A stretch of DNA of 6,310 nt, taken from NCBI GenBank assembly GCA_016793585.1, contig JAEUJR010000196.1, positions 1 to 6,310 on the forward strand, given 5' to 3'. This DNA comes from Archangium sp. (GTDB lineage Bacteria; Myxococcota; Myxococcia; Myxococcales; Myxococcaceae). Made by a program: the position numbers and the translations under genes. Positions within the stretch are counted from its first letter, which is position 1. Every line of letters begins with the position of its first letter. Of the stretch, positions 1 through 6,297 are shown piece by piece. The notes beneath the pieces were generated by a model. The model saw nothing but the letters and a program-made list of their open reading frames with translations, was not told the origin of the DNA and ran no database searches.

Positions 1-168
1 CGAAAAGGTGGGGCGGAACGCGATGAACACCCGATCTGAAAGGACGGGTTGGTCGACCAGATGACGATGGCTGGGCCAGTCCCTCTGGAGGGAGTCGACC
101 GCTTTCTTGGCGTCAGCGTTCGAAGCGCCCCGCGCCTTCAGACGAGCTGCCTCGAGCGGCCTGACGGC
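1..168. other. Left-edge stretch with no assigned gene
   Basis: No gene can be named here. On the plus strand all three frames hit stops early (around 22-24, 37-39 and 60-62), so at most the last few codons of a plus-strand gene could enter from the left. On the minus strand, the frame that ends the neighbouring response regulator at TGA 171-169 stays open for 56 codons to the window edge. Its third codon positions are mostly G or C, but no ATG occurs in it and I recognise no domain. A short hairpin (TCCCT at 80-84, AGGGA at 89-93) lies between two copies of GTCGACC-type sequence (51-58 and 94-100). It has no T-tract, so I do not call a terminator. Confidence 0.4.
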
Positions 169-1869
169 TCACGAGACTTCGAGCCCTGCCGAGAGCTGAA
201 TCACGCCGCGCCGCACGAGCTCACGCAGCACCAGGGTGATCGTGTCCTGCGCGACGCCCAGGTGCGCGCTCAGCTCCGACGGCGCCACGTGCAGCTCGCA
301 CAACGCCTGCGCGATCTGCCGCTGCAGCGGAGTGCCGACGTGCGCGTAGAGCTGGTACAGCGGCTCGTTCACCGAGACGGCCACGGCCTGCGAGATGGCG
401 AGCTGGCCAAGGTGGTGCTGCTCGATGGCGAGGCGCTGCTCGACGACCGACACGATGGTGCCCGTCGGGTGCCCTTCGAAGCCCTCACCCACGGGAACGG
501 TGCCGGCCTCGAGCACCATCGAGCGTGGGCGCGAGGCGAGCACCAGCCGCAGCGCGTCGAGCCCTGCGCACCGGCCCTGCTCGAACACGCCCTGCGCCTG
601 AACGAGCCGCCCGTCTGAGAACCAGAGCGCGTACTTCACCCGGGCCACGGCGCCTCGAAGCATGCCGGTGACACGCGCGCGCTCCAGCGCCAGCAACAGC
701 CAGCCGGTGCCGACGCGATCGAGGTGCTCGAGGGTGATCGACTCGTCGATGGAGCGGCCGGTGAGCTGCCGCTCGACGCGCACGCGCGGCACCATGAGCT
801 CGCGCACGTGACGTTCGACCTCGGTCAGGCGGGTCGTCTTCGGCACCGCGGCGTGACTCGTCGGGCCCGCGCGCGCGAGCACCTCGCGATACTGGTCGTG
901 CGCCGAGAAGAGCAGCACCTGGGTGTCCCACGTGCGCACGTCTTCACGCATGGCGCCGAGCACCATCCACCCGTCGACCTTCGGCATGTCGAGATCGAGC
1001 ACCGCGACGTCGACGTGCTCGTTCGCGAGCGCCTGCAACGCCTCGGGGCCACCGGGAGCCGCGCGCACCTTGAAGCCGCGATGCCGGAAGAAGTCGTGCA
1101 TCAGCTTGAGCACGCTCGCGTCGTCGTCGACGACGAGCAGCGAGGTCTGCTGCGGCACCACGTCGGCTCCTGTGATGGCGGGCGCCACGTCGACGATGGC
1201 GTCGATCAACGGCGGCTCCTCGCTGGTGAGCGGCCCGAACTCCCGCTGAGCCTCGGTGAGCGGCGGCGGCTGTTCGCGGAAGAGCCACGGCGTGTTCGCG
1301 GGAACGACGGGCGAGCCGTCGGGCCCCAGCGCGACCCCCTTCGCCTCGACCACCCGCCCCCAGCGCAGGTGCAGCGTCGCTGTTTCATTCGGCAGCGACA
1401 GCTCGAGCACGCCGGTGCGGCCGTACTGGGTGATGGAGTCGAAGAGCTGCCGGAACTCGTTGAACGCGCCGTTGCCGCGCAGCAGCCCCGGCCGGCGTTC
1501 GAGCTCGAGGAACGCGCTGCGCAGCACCGGCTCGGTCAGCCGCCGCAACGACACCAGCTCGACGATGCCCATTCGAAACGCGTGCGCCCACGGCGCGTCG
1601 CGCGCTTCGTCGGTCACGAGCACCACCGGTCGATCGCCGTGACTCGTCGCCTCGAGGTGGCGGAGCAACGCCTGAAGGGGCGCGCCCGGGTCGGCCATGG
1701 CGACGAGCGCGCTGATGCCGTTGAAGTTGAGGTCTTCGTGCAAGGTGGGGCTGTCGACGAGGAAGCCCCAGGTCTCGAGCCAGGGCACGTCGAGGTGCAG
1801 GCGCACCTGCTCCACCGCCTCTTGCGTCGCCCCCAGCGCTGCCACCCGAAGCAGCCGTTTCCCCTTCAT
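169..1869 (-). CDS. Multidomain response regulator with two PATAN (DUF4388) domains
   Basis: This is a cytoplasmic two-component signalling protein of about 566 aa. Residues 1-130 resemble a degenerate receiver fold: hydrophobic strands are present, but the acidic pair and phospho-Asp are missing. Residues about 139-198 match the first half of a PATAN/DUF4388 domain (FRQLFDSITQYGRTGVLEL, then LHLRWGRVVEAKG). Residues about 243-360 form a complete receiver: acidic D248/D249/D250, phosphoacceptor D292 in DLDMPKVDGW, S322 and K344. A second PATAN-like domain spans about 379-455 (FSDGRLVQAQG). Residues 503-559 look like a winged helix (PSELSAHLGVAQDTI, then LVRRGVIQL). The output is thus probably protein-protein or regulatory; direct DNA binding is not shown. 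Start: ATG at 1869 is chosen. An in-frame TTG at 1887 follows directly after a stop, and neither has a good Shine-Dalgarno. No histidine kinase is adjacent, so the partner is unknown. PATAN is named after cyanobacterial PatA. Confidence 0.85.
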   Translation of the reverse strand: MKGKRLLRVAALGATQEAVEQVRLHLDVPWLETWGFLVDSPTLHEDLNFNGISALVAMADPGAPLQALLRHLEATSHGDRPVVLVTDEARDAPWAHAFRMGIVELVSLRRLTEPVLRSAFLELERRPGLLRGNGAFNEFRQLFDSITQYGRTGVLELSLPNETATLHLRWGRVVEAKGVALGPDGSPVVPANTPWLFREQPPPLTEAQREFGPLTSEEPPLIDAIVDVAPAITGADVVPQQTSLLVVDDDASVLKLMHDFFRHRGFKVRAAPGGPEALQALANEHVDVAVLDLDMPKVDGWMVLGAMREDVRTWDTQVLLFSAHDQYREVLARAGPTSHAAVPKTTRLTEVERHVRELMVPRVRVERQLTGRSIDESITLEHLDRVGTGWLLLALERARVTGMLRGAVARVKYALWFSDGRLVQAQGVFEQGRCAGLDALRLVLASRPRSMVLEAGTVPVGEGFEGHPTGTIVSVVEQRLAIEQHHLGQLAISQAVAVSVNEPLYQLYAHVGTPLQRQIAQALCELHVAPSELSAHLGVAQDTITLVLRELVRRGVIQLSAGLEVS

Positions 1870-1924
1870 GGGAGGTGGCCACAGCAATCACCGCGCCGTC
1901 TGCCGGGGTGCGTCGTGATTGATC

Positions 1925-1937
1925 AGACCCTGGGTCT
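1925..1937. promoter_or_regulatory. 13-bp perfect inverted repeat in a divergent intergenic region
   Basis: AGACCC, one T, then GGGTCT form a perfect 6-bp dyad. It lies in the roughly 107-bp gap between the divergent response regulator and exported barrel-type protein. A TGATCA palindrome (1920-1925) abuts it on the left. The position suits an operator acting on one or both genes, but no known consensus is recognised. A TTGATC at 1919-1924 could be a -35 element for the plus-strand gene, although no good -10 follows at normal spacing. This is inference from symmetry and position only. Confidence 0.3.
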
Positions 1938-1976
1938 TTGGCCATCGCCGAGGCGCCTTCGACCCGCTGTGAATGT

Positions 1977-2591
1977 GTGACGGAGCAGGTCGTCACAAGG
2001 GCCGTGCGCTGCCTCGGGCTGCTCCTCTTCGTGGTGTCGACGGTGGCCATGGCAGAGCCCGAATGGGCTGCCCAACGAACGTCCGTCGGCGTCGGCGTGG
2101 GCGGCCGGTGGACGAAGGCGGTGCGCGTCGGCGGCTCTGGCCGTGCCTACGAGGTGAGCGGCGCCGGCCCTGCGGTGAGCCTCGCGGGTTCGTTCGGGTG
2201 GAACCACGGCGCGCTCCGGCTCGGCGGCCTCGCCAGCTACGAGTTCATGATCGACCCCGGGTGGGATCTCTCGGTCTCTGCAGGCAGCCCGCTCGGCGGC
2301 GTCTCGAAGACCTCGCTCGGCGTGCAGAGCGCGCACTTCGTCAGCGCCGGCCCGTTCGTCGGGGCGCGCGCAGGAGACGGAACGCTCGAGGGCTTCGCCG
2401 ACGTGGCCGTGCTCGCCGACCTCATGGTGGCCGAGCTCGACGAGGCGGGCACCCGGTTCGCGCTGCGCTTCATTCCCACGGCGCGCGTGGGCGGCAGCGT
2501 CGACATGGGCTTCGCGTCGTTCGAGCTGTGGCTCTACGGCAGCGCGCTCGTCACGCCGCGTGTCGGGTTCTGCTTCGCGCTGGGCTTCTGA
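1977..2591 (+). CDS. Exported hypothetical protein, probable small outer-membrane beta-barrel
   Basis: The protein has about 204 aa from the GTG at 1977. An N-terminal signal peptide is clear: a short region with two arginines, then a hydrophobic core (CLGLLLFVVSTV) ending in AMA, with likely cleavage before EPEW. That leaves a mature chain of about 174 aa. The mature part is glycine-rich with alternating hydrophobic/polar strands (for example RTSVGVGVGGRW, AVSLAGSFGW, LRLGGLASYEF, FELWLYGSALV). It ends in Phe (RVGFCFALGF), matching the C-terminal Phe signature of outer-membrane barrels recognised by the Bam machinery. Function is unknown. The start is uncertain: TTG 1938, GTG 1977 and GTG 2004 are all in frame. 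GTG 2004 would place the signal peptide right at the N-terminus, with AAGGG only 2 bases upstream. TTG 1938 touches the inverted repeat and is less likely. The gene is convergent with queF, with one base between the stop codons. Confidence 0.7.
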   Translation: MTEQVVTRAVRCLGLLLFVVSTVAMAEPEWAAQRTSVGVGVGGRWTKAVRVGGSGRAYEVSGAGPAVSLAGSFGWNHGALRLGGLASYEFMIDPGWDLSVSAGSPLGGVSKTSLGVQSAHFVSAGPFVGARAGDGTLEGFADVAVLADLMVAELDEAGTRFALRFIPTARVGGSVDMGFASFELWLYGSALVTPRVGFCFALGF

Positions 2592-2592
2592 C

Positions 2593-2967
2593 TCACTTCT
2601 TCTTCTTCGCGGCCTTCTTCTCGAACGTGACGGTCACCTTCGTCGCGATGCCACCACGCACCCACCAGTCGGCCTCCACCTGCATGTGGCGCGGCGCACA
2701 GGCCTTCACGAGATCGTCGAGCACGCGGTTGGTGACGGCTTCGTGAAAGGCGCCTTCGTCGCGGTAGCTCCAGAGGTACAGCTTGAGGCTCTTCAGCTCG
2801 ATGCACGTCTCGTCGGGTACGTAGCGAATCTTGAAGTGCGCGAAGTCGGGCTGGCCGGTGAGCGGGCAGAGGCAGGTGAACTCGGGGCAGTCGAACGCGA
2901 TCTCGTAGTCGCGGGCGGGCGCCGGGTTCTTGAACGTCTCGAGGTTCTTGCTGGGCTTCGAAGGCAT
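2593..2967 (-). CDS. queF: NADPH-dependent 7-cyano-7-deazaguanine reductase (preQ0 reductase)
   Basis: QueF reduces the nitrile of preQ0 to the amine preQ1 with NADPH, a late step in making the queuosine precursor that is inserted at tRNA position 34. This 124-aa cytosolic protein is the short, single-domain (type I) form. Key residues are visible: nucleophile C34 in the [11 protein letters not shown] segment, proton donor D41, substrate-binding H75 and E76 (AFHE), and the QueF signature [13 protein letters not shown] at 57-69. The spacing C34-D41-E76 matches C55-D62-E97 of the Bacillus subtilis enzyme. The start is ATG 2967: AAGG sits 8 bases upstream, and the longer in-frame extension to 3003 has no family resemblance. 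The C-terminus is a lysine-rich tail (KKAAKKKK). No other queuosine genes are in the window; the divergent neighbour is another tRNA-modification gene. Confidence 0.95.
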   Translation of the reverse strand: MPSKPSKNLETFKNPAPARDYEIAFDCPEFTCLCPLTGQPDFAHFKIRYVPDETCIELKSLKLYLWSYRDEGAFHEAVTNRVLDDLVKACAPRHMQVEADWWVRGGIATKVTVTFEKKAAKKKK

Positions 2968-2975
2968 GGCCGCCG

Positions 2976-2979
2976 CCTT
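2976..2979 (-). promoter_or_regulatory. Shine-Dalgarno that fixes the queF start
   Basis: On the minus strand AAGG lies 8 bases before ATG 2967, a normal spacing. It supports the 124-aa queF over the 136-aa version starting at 3003. On the plus strand the same bases are inside the optional N-terminal extension of the Sua5 gene. Confidence 0.5.
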
Positions 2980-2994
2980 ACACAGAAAACCAGT

Positions 2995-3000
2995 TACCAT
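2995..3000 (+). promoter_or_regulatory. Possible -10 element for a leaderless Sua5 transcript
   Basis: TACCAT ends 7 bases before GTG 3008 and fits the TANNNT pattern often seen before leaderless genes. Transcription starting at about 3007-3008 would put the start codon at the 5' end of the mRNA, which would explain the lack of a Shine-Dalgarno. No convincing -35 is seen. This is a weak, position-based inference. Confidence 0.2.
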
Positions 3001-3007
3001 CACCTGC

Positions 3008-3967
3008 GTGAGTGACGAGGTTCAGCGCGCGGCGAGAGCGCTTCGAGAAGGTGGGCTCATCGGGCTGCCGACCGAGACGGTGTATGGGCTGGGCGCCGAC
3101 GCCTCGAACGAGCTGGCGGTGCGGCGCATCTTCGCGGTGAAGGGGCGACCGTCGAATCACCCACTCATCGTGCACGTCGCGAGCGCCGAGGTGGCGAAGC
3201 GGTGGGCAGCGAGGTGGCCTGCCGAGGCCGCCCGCCTGGCCGACGCGTTCTGGCCCGGGCCGTTGACGCTCATCGTGAAGCGCTCGGCGTTGGCGAGTGA
3301 CGCGGTGACGGGCGGGCAGGAGACGGTGGGCCTTCGGGTGCCCGACCACGCGCTCGCGCTCGAGCTGCTGCGTGTCTTCGATGGAGGCGTGGCGGCTCCG
3401 TCGGCGAATCGGTTCGGCCGTGTGAGCCCGACGACGGCGAAACACGTGCGTGACGAGCTGGGTGGCGACGTCGAGTTGGTGCTCGACGGCGGTGCGTGCC
3501 GCGTCGGCGTGGAGTCGACCATCGTCGACCTGAGCGGCCCTTCACCGCGTCTGCTCCGGCCGGGAGGCGTTCCGAAAGAAGCGGCCGAGCGCGTTCTGGG
3601 CAAAGCGGTTCCGCTCGCGTCGCACGCGACCGACGTTCGTGCGCCGGGAATGCTGGCGTCTCATTACGCGCCGCGCGCAGGGCTGTGGCTGGTGACGAAG
3701 GCGACGCTCAGAGACGAGGTGGCGAAGCGGCTGTCGGCGGGCTCGAAGGTGGCGGTGGTGGCGCCGAAGGGCACCGCGATTCCCGAGGGCGTGACGCGCT
3801 TCGAGGTGCCTGACGACGACGCTGGCTACGCGCGCGCGCTCTACGCGACGTTGCGTGAGGTCGACGAGCGGGGGCTCGACGTGGTGCTGGCCGTACCACC
3901 CGCGGAGTCGGGCGTCGGTCTGGCCGTGGTCGATCGGCTCCGGCGCGCGAGCGCGCCCCGCGGGTGA
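3008..3967 (+). CDS. tsaC: L-threonylcarbamoyladenylate synthase, Sua5/YwlC type
   Basis: The enzyme makes L-threonylcarbamoyl-AMP from threonine, bicarbonate and ATP, the first step of t6A formation at position 37 of ANN-decoding tRNAs; TsaD and partners, not in this window, then transfer it. At 319 aa it is the two-domain Sua5 form. The YrdC domain (about 5-195) shows [12 protein letters not shown] at 21-32, KGR with NHPL (45-53), WPGPLT (82-87), GLRVPDH near 108-114, [12 protein letters not shown] (131-142), GVESTIVDL (167-175) and LRPGG (183-187). The conserved linker/Sua5 motif [10 protein letters not shown] (213-222) leads into the C-terminal Sua5 domain. The start is GTG 3008. An in-frame ATG at 2966 would add 14 residues, but those codons include several A/T-ending ones unlike the rest of the gene and would overlap the queF start codon. 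GTG 3008 has no Shine-Dalgarno. YwlC-type proteins do carry N-terminal extensions, so ATG 2966 is not excluded. Confidence 0.93.
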   Translation: MSDEVQRAARALREGGLIGLPTETVYGLGADASNELAVRRIFAVKGRPSNHPLIVHVASAEVAKRWAARWPAEAARLADAFWPGPLTLIVKRSALASDAVTGGQETVGLRVPDHALALELLRVFDGGVAAPSANRFGRVSPTTAKHVRDELGGDVELVLDGGACRVGVESTIVDLSGPSPRLLRPGGVPKEAAERVLGKAVPLASHATDVRAPGMLASHYAPRAGLWLVTKATLRDEVAKRLSAGSKVAVVAPKGTAIPEGVTRFEVPDDDAGYARALYATLREVDERGLDVVLAVPPAESGVGLAVVDRLRRASAPRG

Positions 3968-4032
3968 CGTCAGCAGGAGCAACGACACCCGCGCGAACTC
4001 CACGAGCGCCCGCTTCGCCTGGCGTCGCCTGC

Positions 4033-4050
4033 GGCCTTCGCGCGAGGGCC
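4033..4050. terminator. GC-rich hairpin between convergent genes (possible terminator)
   Basis: GGCCTTC, loop GCGC, then GAGGGCC gives a 7-bp stem with one G-T wobble. It lies in the 85-bp gap between the convergent stops of the Sua5 gene (3967) and the YcxB-like gene (4053). The location suits a two-way terminator. No T-tract follows on either strand, so intrinsic termination is not established. The remaining bases of the gap show nothing recognisable. Confidence 0.3.
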
Positions 4051-4052
4051 AG

Positions 4053-4667
4053 TCACGCGCCTGAACGACGTTGCGCTTCCCACACCTGCCCCTGCACCGA
4101 GAGACAGAACGCGTCGAACGCCGCTCCATCGGAGAAGGCGGTGGCTGGTACCGACAGTGGCTCCCCCGCTTCGAGCCCGATGAACGCCATGTGGTGGCCG
4201 TGGCGCTCGAACTGCACGCGCTGCCAGCCGAACAGCTCCGACGACGACGACGCGCCCTGCGGCTCGCGGCTCACCTGCAGCCCCGTCTCGAGCACCTGCA
4301 ACGTCACCTGCTCGGCGATGGTGTTCTCGTCGATGGCCTTCTGCCAGTCGATGCGCTCCATCGTCTTCGCGGCAGCACGAGCCGCAGCGCGTACCGAAAA
4401 GAGCGCTCCGACGACCCAGCCGGCGAACCAGAGCAACGGCAACGCACCGAAGAAGGCGCAGAGACCGGCGCCGAGCGGCTGACCCGAGCGCTGGGTCACC
4501 CACGCCAGGGCTGCGGCGCCCGAGACGACGAGCACACCGCGGGCGATGGTGGTTCTTCGCGAGATGCCGCCCGTGAGGCTCCCGGCGCCGGCGACGGCAG
4601 CGGGAAGAACGCCGGGCCTCGGGCGGCGATGCTCGAAACGAACGACCTGGTCGAACACGGGCGCCAC
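4053..4667 (-). CDS. Two-helix membrane protein with YcxB-like C-terminal domain
   Basis: This is a hypothetical inner-membrane protein of about 204 aa. After a charged, proline/glycine-rich N-terminal region, two hydrophobic segments can be seen: about residues 41-58 (IARGVLVVSGAAALAW) and 65-92 (rich in Gly, Ala, Leu, Phe and Trp). A basic/alanine-rich stretch follows. Residues about 115-195 resemble the YcxB-like domain: a strand with GLQVSREP, a Ser-rich turn with ELFGWQRV, then MAFIGLEAGEPLSVPATAF and a final helix (DAFCLSVQGQVWEA). The YcxB family has no established function, and the match is by eye. The start is uncertain: GTG 4667 is the first in-frame start after the LysR stop; GTG 4658 is also possible. 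Neither has a good Shine-Dalgarno, so coupling to translation of the LysR gene, 22 bases upstream on the same strand, is plausible. The longer frame reaching 4832 runs inside the LysR gene and is a shadow. Confidence 0.6.
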   Translation of the reverse strand: MAPVFDQVVRFEHRRPRPGVLPAAVAGAGSLTGGISRRTTIARGVLVVSGAAALAWVTQRSGQPLGAGLCAFFGALPLLWFAGWVVGALFSVRAAARAAAKTMERIDWQKAIDENTIAEQVTLQVLETGLQVSREPQGASSSSELFGWQRVQFERHGHHMAFIGLEAGEPLSVPATAFSDGAAFDAFCLSVQGQVWEAQRRSGA

Positions 4668-4689
4668 GGAGCGACGCTCGTAGCGCGGC

Positions 4690-5592
4690 TCACCGGCAGA
4701 GGTCGACGATGAGCTGACGAAACCACGCGTGGCCGTCGTCGTGGCGGTGCCGCTCGTGCCACGCCTGCTTGAGCGTGAAGCCGTGCACCTGAAACGGCAG
4801 CACGCGCGAGACGAGGCGCCACGGCTTGCCATGTACCTCGATGATGCGGCGGGGCAGCACGGCGCCGAGGTCGCTCTGCGCGATGAGCGACGGCACCACC
4901 GCGAACGTCGGCACGTGCGCGACCAGCTGGCGCTGATGCCCCATGCGCTGCAGCGCCTCGTCGAGCGGGTTCCCCGGCCGGCCTTCGGGCGAGAGCGCGA
5001 TCTGTTGAATCGACAGGTACCGCTCGAGCGTGAGGGGCTTCGAGGCGAGCGGGTGGCCCTCCCTCACGACGAACGAGAACGTCTCGTCGAACAGCTTGGT
5101 CCATACGATGGCCTGGCTCATCGGCCGCTGCGGCGCCCACAAGAAGTCCCAGGTGCCCTGCTGCAGCGCGGCCTCGGCCTCGGGTGCGGTCTGCACCACC
5201 CGCACGGTCACGCCCGGCGCCTCGGTTGCCAGGCGCTTCAGCAGTGGCCGCATCAGCACCGAGGCGCTGTAGTCGCTGGTGGCCACGACGAACGTGCGCC
5301 GCGACGTCGCAGGGTCGAAGCCGGCGCCGCTGGTGAGCAGATCGTCGAGCCGGGTGAGCAGCGCCTCGAGCTCGGGCTGCAGCGCGAGCGCCCGCGCGGT
5401 GGGTACGAGGCCGCCCCTGTCGCGAACGAAGAGCGGGTCTTGAAGCGCGGTTCTCAAGCGGCCCAGCGCTCGAGACACGGCGGGCTGCGAGAGGCGCATG
5501 CGATCGGCCGTCGCCGTCACGCTGCCCGTCGCCAGCAGGTGTCGAAAGGTGGTGAGCAGGTTCAGGTCGGCCAGCTCATGCGTCTGGTGCAT
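4690..5592 (-). CDS. LysR-family transcriptional regulator
   Basis: This is a DNA-binding regulator of 300 aa, the usual LysR length. The N-terminal winged helix-turn-helix (about residues 7-66) is typical: LNLLTTFRHLLATGSVTATA, then RLSQPAVSRALGRLR at 33-47 and DPLFVRDRGGLVPTARA at 52-68. The effector-binding, periplasmic-binding-protein-like domain begins near residue 98 (RTFVVATSDYSASVL) and runs to the C-terminus. The DPLFVR...G..PT.RA pattern resembles the NodD/DntR-like branch. The inducer is unknown. ATG 5592 is chosen because it gives the standard N-terminus and has GAGAG 6 bases upstream. ATG 5610 and ATG 5640 are in frame but lie in the divergent control region. The gene is transcribed away from the NmrA-like gene, the usual layout for a LysR regulator controlling its neighbour and itself. 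The YcxB-like gene follows on the same strand. Confidence 0.93.
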   Translation of the reverse strand: MHQTHELADLNLLTTFRHLLATGSVTATADRMRLSQPAVSRALGRLRTALQDPLFVRDRGGLVPTARALALQPELEALLTRLDDLLTSGAGFDPATSRRTFVVATSDYSASVLMRPLLKRLATEAPGVTVRVVQTAPEAEAALQQGTWDFLWAPQRPMSQAIVWTKLFDETFSFVVREGHPLASKPLTLERYLSIQQIALSPEGRPGNPLDEALQRMGHQRQLVAHVPTFAVVPSLIAQSDLGAVLPRRIIEVHGKPWRLVSRVLPFQVHGFTLKQAWHERHRHDDGHAWFRQLIVDLCR

Positions 5593-5608
5593 CTTGGTCT
5601 CTCGCGCC

Positions 5609-5630
5609 ATGCATTGGACACATAGCGCAT
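5609..5630. promoter_or_regulatory. Candidate LysR operator in the divergent control region
   Basis: ATGC (5609-5612) and GCAT (5627-5630) form a dyad separated by 14 bases. Within it, ATG-N9-CAT (5609-5623) contains the LysR-box pattern T-N11-A (T5610, A5622). A further GCAT occurs at 5637-5640. The site sits in the 87-bp gap between the LysR start and the NmrA-like gene, where LysR proteins usually bind. T-N11-A is a loose pattern, so this is suggestive only. Confidence 0.35.
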
Positions 5631-5679
5631 CGGAACGCATGGTGGGCTCCGCAGTCGAACCCATTCCCCCGGAGTCACC

Positions 5680-6297
5680 ATGTACGTCATCGCAGGAGTC
5701 TCAGGTCACACTGGCGCCGTCGTCGCCGACACCCTGCTTTCGCAGGGCAAGAAGGTGCGGGTCGTCGTTCGCAACGCCGAGAAGGGCGCGGCCTGGCAGA
5801 AGAAGGGCACCGAGGTAGCGGTCGCCGATCTCGGAGACGTCGCCGCCATGACGAAGGCGCTCACGGGCGCTGCGGGCGCGTACCTGCTCTCGCCGCCGAA
5901 CTTCGCCGCGGTCGACTTCATCGCCGACCGCAAGGCGATGCTGGGCAACCTGGCGAAGGCCATCAGCGCCTCGGGGCTCAAGAGCCTGGTGTTCCTCTCG
6001 TCGGTCGCCGCGCAGCACCCGGCCGGCACCGGGCCCATCGTCACCGTGCACCATGCGGAGCAGCTGTTCGGCAAGCTCGCGCCGTCGGTCACCTTCGTGC
6101 GCGCGGCGTACTTCCTCGAGAACTGGGGCTCGGTGATTCCCGTGGCGAAGGCGCAGGGCGTGCTCCCCCACTTCGGCGCGGTCGACGTGAAGTTCCCGCA
6201 GGTCTGCACGAAGGACATCGGCGCGGCGGCGGTGAAGGCGCTGCTGAACCCGGCTGACGGCACGCGCGTCGTCGAGCTCGCGGGCAAAGAGGACTGA
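5680..6297 (+). CDS. NmrA-like NAD(P)-binding protein, apparently truncated by an in-frame stop
   Basis: This is a cytosolic atypical short-chain dehydrogenase/NmrA-type Rossmann protein, related to NAD(P)H:quinone reductase-like and sugar-epimerase-like proteins. The dinucleotide-binding loop is GVSGHTG at 6-12. R31 at the end of the second strand (VVVRN) suggests NADP(H) preference. Other family features are D50 (VADLGD), LLSPPN (69-74), VFLSSVAAQH (104-113), FVRAAYFLENW (139-149) and the TKDIG segment (177-181). A good Shine-Dalgarno (GGAG, 5671-5674) lies 5 bases before ATG 5680. At 205 aa it is short for a family usually near 280-300 aa: it stops right after VVELAGKED, where relatives continue into the C-terminal substrate-side part. 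The four in-frame codons after the TGA read SVQD, a plausible continuation. It may therefore be a pseudogene, a sequence error or a real short protein. It is divergent from the LysR gene, its probable regulator. Confidence 0.75.
   Translation: MYVIAGVSGHTGAVVADTLLSQGKKVRVVVRNAEKGAAWQKKGTEVAVADLGDVAAMTKALTGAAGAYLLSPPNFAAVDFIADRKAMLGNLAKAISASGLKSLVFLSSVAAQHPAGTGPIVTVHHAEQLFGKLAPSVTFVRAAYFLENWGSVIPVAKAQGVLPHFGAVDVKFPQVCTKDIGAAAVKALLNPADGTRVVELAGKED

Noticed and set aside
80..93. Small hairpin near the left edge
   Set aside because: The stem is only 5 bp with no T-tract, and the surrounding genes are not known, so a terminator call is not supported.
49..618. Plus-strand frame (189 codons) over the end of the response regulator
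   Set aside because: It is antisense to the winged-helix and PATAN region, starts at TTG and shows no domain.
1121..1136. 16-bp perfect palindrome made of TCG/CGA repeats
   Set aside because: It encodes the acidic Val-Val-Asp-Asp-Asp segment of the receiver; GTC/GAC codon choice explains the symmetry.
724..1980. Long plus-strand open frame (418 codons) opposite the response regulator
   Set aside because: It is antisense to a gene with clear receiver and PATAN motifs. Its translation is Arg/His-rich and low in recognisable motifs, typical of a GC-rich shadow frame.
2596..2620. Low-complexity TTC/AAG run
   Set aside because: It encodes the lysine tail of QueF; it is not a repeat array or a T-tract terminator.
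2537..2806. Minus-strand frame of about 90 codons around the 3' end of queF
   Set aside because: It overlaps queF in another frame and lacks any family motif.
4071..4712. Plus-strand open frame (213 codons) opposite the YcxB-like gene
   Set aside because: The minus-strand frame has membrane segments and a plausible domain; the plus-strand product is compositionally a shadow.
4729..5625. Plus-strand open frame (298 codons) opposite the LysR gene
   Set aside because: The minus strand encodes an unmistakable LysR protein. The antisense translation is Arg/His/Glu-rich with no domain.
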